Below, in pieces: positions 62,651 to 64,000 of a DNA stretch of 64,000 bases (its first letter is position 1; each line of letters opens with the position of its first letter). Position numbers and translations under genes: made by a program. Source of the stretch: Paucisalibacillus globulus (GTDB lineage Bacteria > Bacillota > Bacilli > Bacillales > Amphibacillaceae); assembly GCF_900184735.1 (NCBI RefSeq), contig NZ_LT855390.1, positions 179,736-243,735 on the forward strand, given 5' to 3'. The notes beneath the pieces are model-generated. The model saw only the letters and a program-made list of their open reading frames with translations. It was not told the DNA's origin and made no database searches.

Positions 62651-63418
62651 CTACACATTTTCCCCCTTCTGCTGCCAGCGAATGAAGAACTTCTCCAACA
62701 ATAGAATCAGTCCATAAAAGGCTAAACTTATGACCATTGCAACAATAATGGCAACAAATACTCGTGATGTACGATAAGAAGAGGCAGCAAGCGTCATAAA
62801 GACCCCAATCCCTTTCTGTGCACCTAACCATTCGGATACGACTGCAGCCATGACGCTGTAAGTTCCTGCTATTTTTAATCCTGAAAATATCGAAGGAACA
62901 GCATGTGGCAATTCCAATTTCCAGAATAACTGAGCTTTATTAGCACCCATCATTTTCATATAGTGGACTAGCTCCCGATTCGTTTGGGTAAATCCCCCTA
63001 AGGCAGATACGGCAATCGGAAAGAAACATGCTAAGGTAATGATAATCAACTTAGGTAACGCATTGAATCCGAACCAAATGACAAGTAACGGAGCTAGAAC
63101 AATGATCGGCATATTCTGAGATATAATGATAAAGGGAAAAAAGGTTTCTCGAACTCTTGGCATGAGATGTAATATCGTTGCCACTCCTAAACCAACTGTT
63201 GTCCCAATTAGAAAACCAGAAACAGATAACGTTACTGTTGACCCTAGATGGGGTAAAAAGGTTGGAATGACATTCCTAGCCTCCATCACAATATCAGAAG
63301 GGGATGGGAGTAACCATTCCTCAATGGAAAATAAACGTGTCGCTACTTCCCATAGCCCGATAAATAATAATATGGCAAGGAATGGTCTCCATACTTTTTT
63401 CAGTAAACTTGTTTTCAT
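62651..63418 (-). CDS. thiX: ABC transporter permease, thiamine-precursor type
   Basis: A 255-aa BPD-type permease with six membrane helices. The EAA loop reads MKMMGANKAQLFWKLELPHAVPSIFSGLKIA near residue 160. It belongs to the SsuC/TauC/ThiX group and forms the channel for ThiY-delivered substrate, probably HMP or formylaminopyrimidine. The start overlaps the preceding gene by 4 nt. Confidence 0.88.
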   Translation of the reverse strand: MKTSLLKKVWRPFLAILLFIGLWEVATRLFSIEEWLLPSPSDIVMEARNVIPTFLPHLGSTVTLSVSGFLIGTTVGLGVATILHLMPRVRETFFPFIIISQNMPIIVLAPLLVIWFGFNALPKLIIITLACFFPIAVSALGGFTQTNRELVHYMKMMGANKAQLFWKLELPHAVPSIFSGLKIAGTYSVMAAVVSEWLGAQKGIGVFMTLAASSYRTSRVFVAIIVAMVISLAFYGLILLLEKFFIRWQQKGENV

Positions 63419-63702
63419 TGGTATTTCTCCACTAACTCATCCATTGTGATCCCATTTGGTCGATAAGCAATTTTCACTTGGGAGATTACACTTGGTACAC
63501 CTAACTCTGCCATTTTTTCATTCATTTTCTGTACAATTTGTAGTAGTTCCGACAATTCTCCCTCCATAGTTGTTTCCAGTGGATGTACGCTGTATTTCAC
63601 ATTGGTAGACTCTATGACAGCAATTGCTTCGTCCACAAATGAATATAAATCTTGATCATCGACCTTGGGAATTATTTGAATACTTAACAAGGCATTTGCC
63701 AT
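63415..63702 (-). CDS. MTH1187-family thiamine-binding protein
   Basis: A 95-aa protein of the MTH1187/YkoF-like superfamily (single ferredoxin-like domain): ALLSIQIIPKVDDQDLYSFV, SVHPLETTMEGELSELLQIV, VISQVKIAYRPNG. Members bind thiamine and often sit in HMP transport operons, as here between thiY and thiX. Confidence 0.88.
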   Translation of the reverse strand: MANALLSIQIIPKVDDQDLYSFVDEAIAVIESTNVKYSVHPLETTMEGELSELLQIVQKMNEKMAELGVPSVISQVKIAYRPNGITMDELVEKYQ

Positions 63703-63735
63703 ACAATCACTCCTACTTTTCTATCATCTATAAAC

Positions 63736-64000
63736 CTACTTATCTGGCAAAAACTCATTCGTAAATGCCTGATCAACATCTACTGCTTCATCGATAATTT
63801 TATTTTCTAATAGAAAGTCAGCAAACTTCTGCCATCTGTCTTGTTCTTGAATACCAAATTGTTCTGCATCATCCTGGTACCGAGGGGATAGCCAATCTTG
63901 ACTGCGTTTTACAAGGTCCGGATCAAGATCTGGTACCGCATTTATTAATATTTGAGCGGCTTCCTCTGGATGTTCAATTGCAAATTCATAGCCTTTTACT
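63736..64000 (-). CDS. thiY: ABC substrate-binding protein, NMT1/THI5-like, C-terminal end
   Basis: Only the last 88 codons are inside the window. They read GYEFAIEHPEEAAQIL, WLSPRYQDDAEQFGIQEQDRW, ADFLLENKIIDEAVDV and end EFLPDK, as in NMT1/THI5-like binding proteins. First visible gene of the thi operon; a TPP riboswitch would be expected further upstream, outside the window. Confidence 0.8.
   Translation of the reverse strand, partial: VKGYEFAIEHPEEAAQILINAVPDLDPDLVKRSQDWLSPRYQDDAEQFGIQEQDRWQKFADFLLENKIIDEAVDVDQAFTNEFLPDK

Noticed and set aside
1-64000. CRISPR array, tRNA or rRNA genes
   Set aside because: No regularly spaced direct repeats with unique spacers were seen, and no cloverleaf or rRNA-like sequence was recognised on either strand. 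The att repeats are far apart and the short interspersed repeats are dispersed.

Overview
The window reads as an AT-rich, low-GC Gram-positive chromosome, most likely a spore-forming, possibly halotolerant member of the Bacillaceae (Oceanobacillus/Virgibacillus-like). The evidence is AGGAGG-type ribosome sites with frequent TTG/GTG starts, Bacillus-type families (DUF4349, DUF4181, CBO0543, DUF2935, DUF4317, YkoF, AsnO, bacterial NO synthase), a SNF2 helicase of Bacillus type, and an intergenic GC-rich element with AAGAGGCTGGGACA ends of a kind common in this group. The genus is an inference.

Region by region: 1-8.1 kb holds a truncated DUF4349 lipoprotein, a SWIM/SNF2 helicase and the fructose operon fruR-fruK-fruA. 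8.1-29.4 kb is ordinary chromosome: acetyltransferases, a PadR regulator with two repeat-bearing membrane proteins, AraC and DinB proteins, an asnO-glnA pair, a copper-type HMA protein beside a His-rich lipoprotein, small membrane proteins, a 242-bp MITE-like repeat, an IS110 remnant joined to a decapitated acetyltransferase, a cell-wall type polysaccharide deacetylase with a coiled-coil partner, and rlmH.

29.4-59.6 kb is the accessory part. An SCC-like genomic island sits at the 3' end of rlmH, the same target used by staphylococcal SCCmec. Four direct repeats of the rlmH end (29404, 56263, 58274, 59615) all encode Glu-Pro-Tyr-His-Lys-stop and divide the island into a 26.9-kb main element and two small satellite segments of 2.0 and 1.3 kb. 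The main element carries four large serine recombinases and a dense defence cargo: SIR2-HerA (Nezha-type), a TIR-like effector, a complete type I restriction system (HsdM-S-R), a stand-alone PD-(D/E)XK nuclease, Gabija (GajA-GajB), an AbiTii protein with a small membrane partner, and an unidentified membrane-anchored coiled-coil protein. The satellites carry two RhuM proteins (one fused to a DUF559/Vsr-like nuclease) and a DJ-1/HxlR pair.

59.6-64 kb is chromosome again: bacterial NO synthase and a thiamine-precursor ABC transporter operon (thiY, MTH1187-like protein, thiX, thiZ, ykoF), cut by the right edge.

Three observations stand out. The first is the tandem rlmH island, with a recombinase gene that reads across the attachment site. 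The second is the AbiTii/small membrane protein pair, which shares a GDKNK motif. The third is a short interspersed repeat (4 copies) next to tracts in which synonymous codon choice is strongly strand-skewed (A and C replacing G and T).
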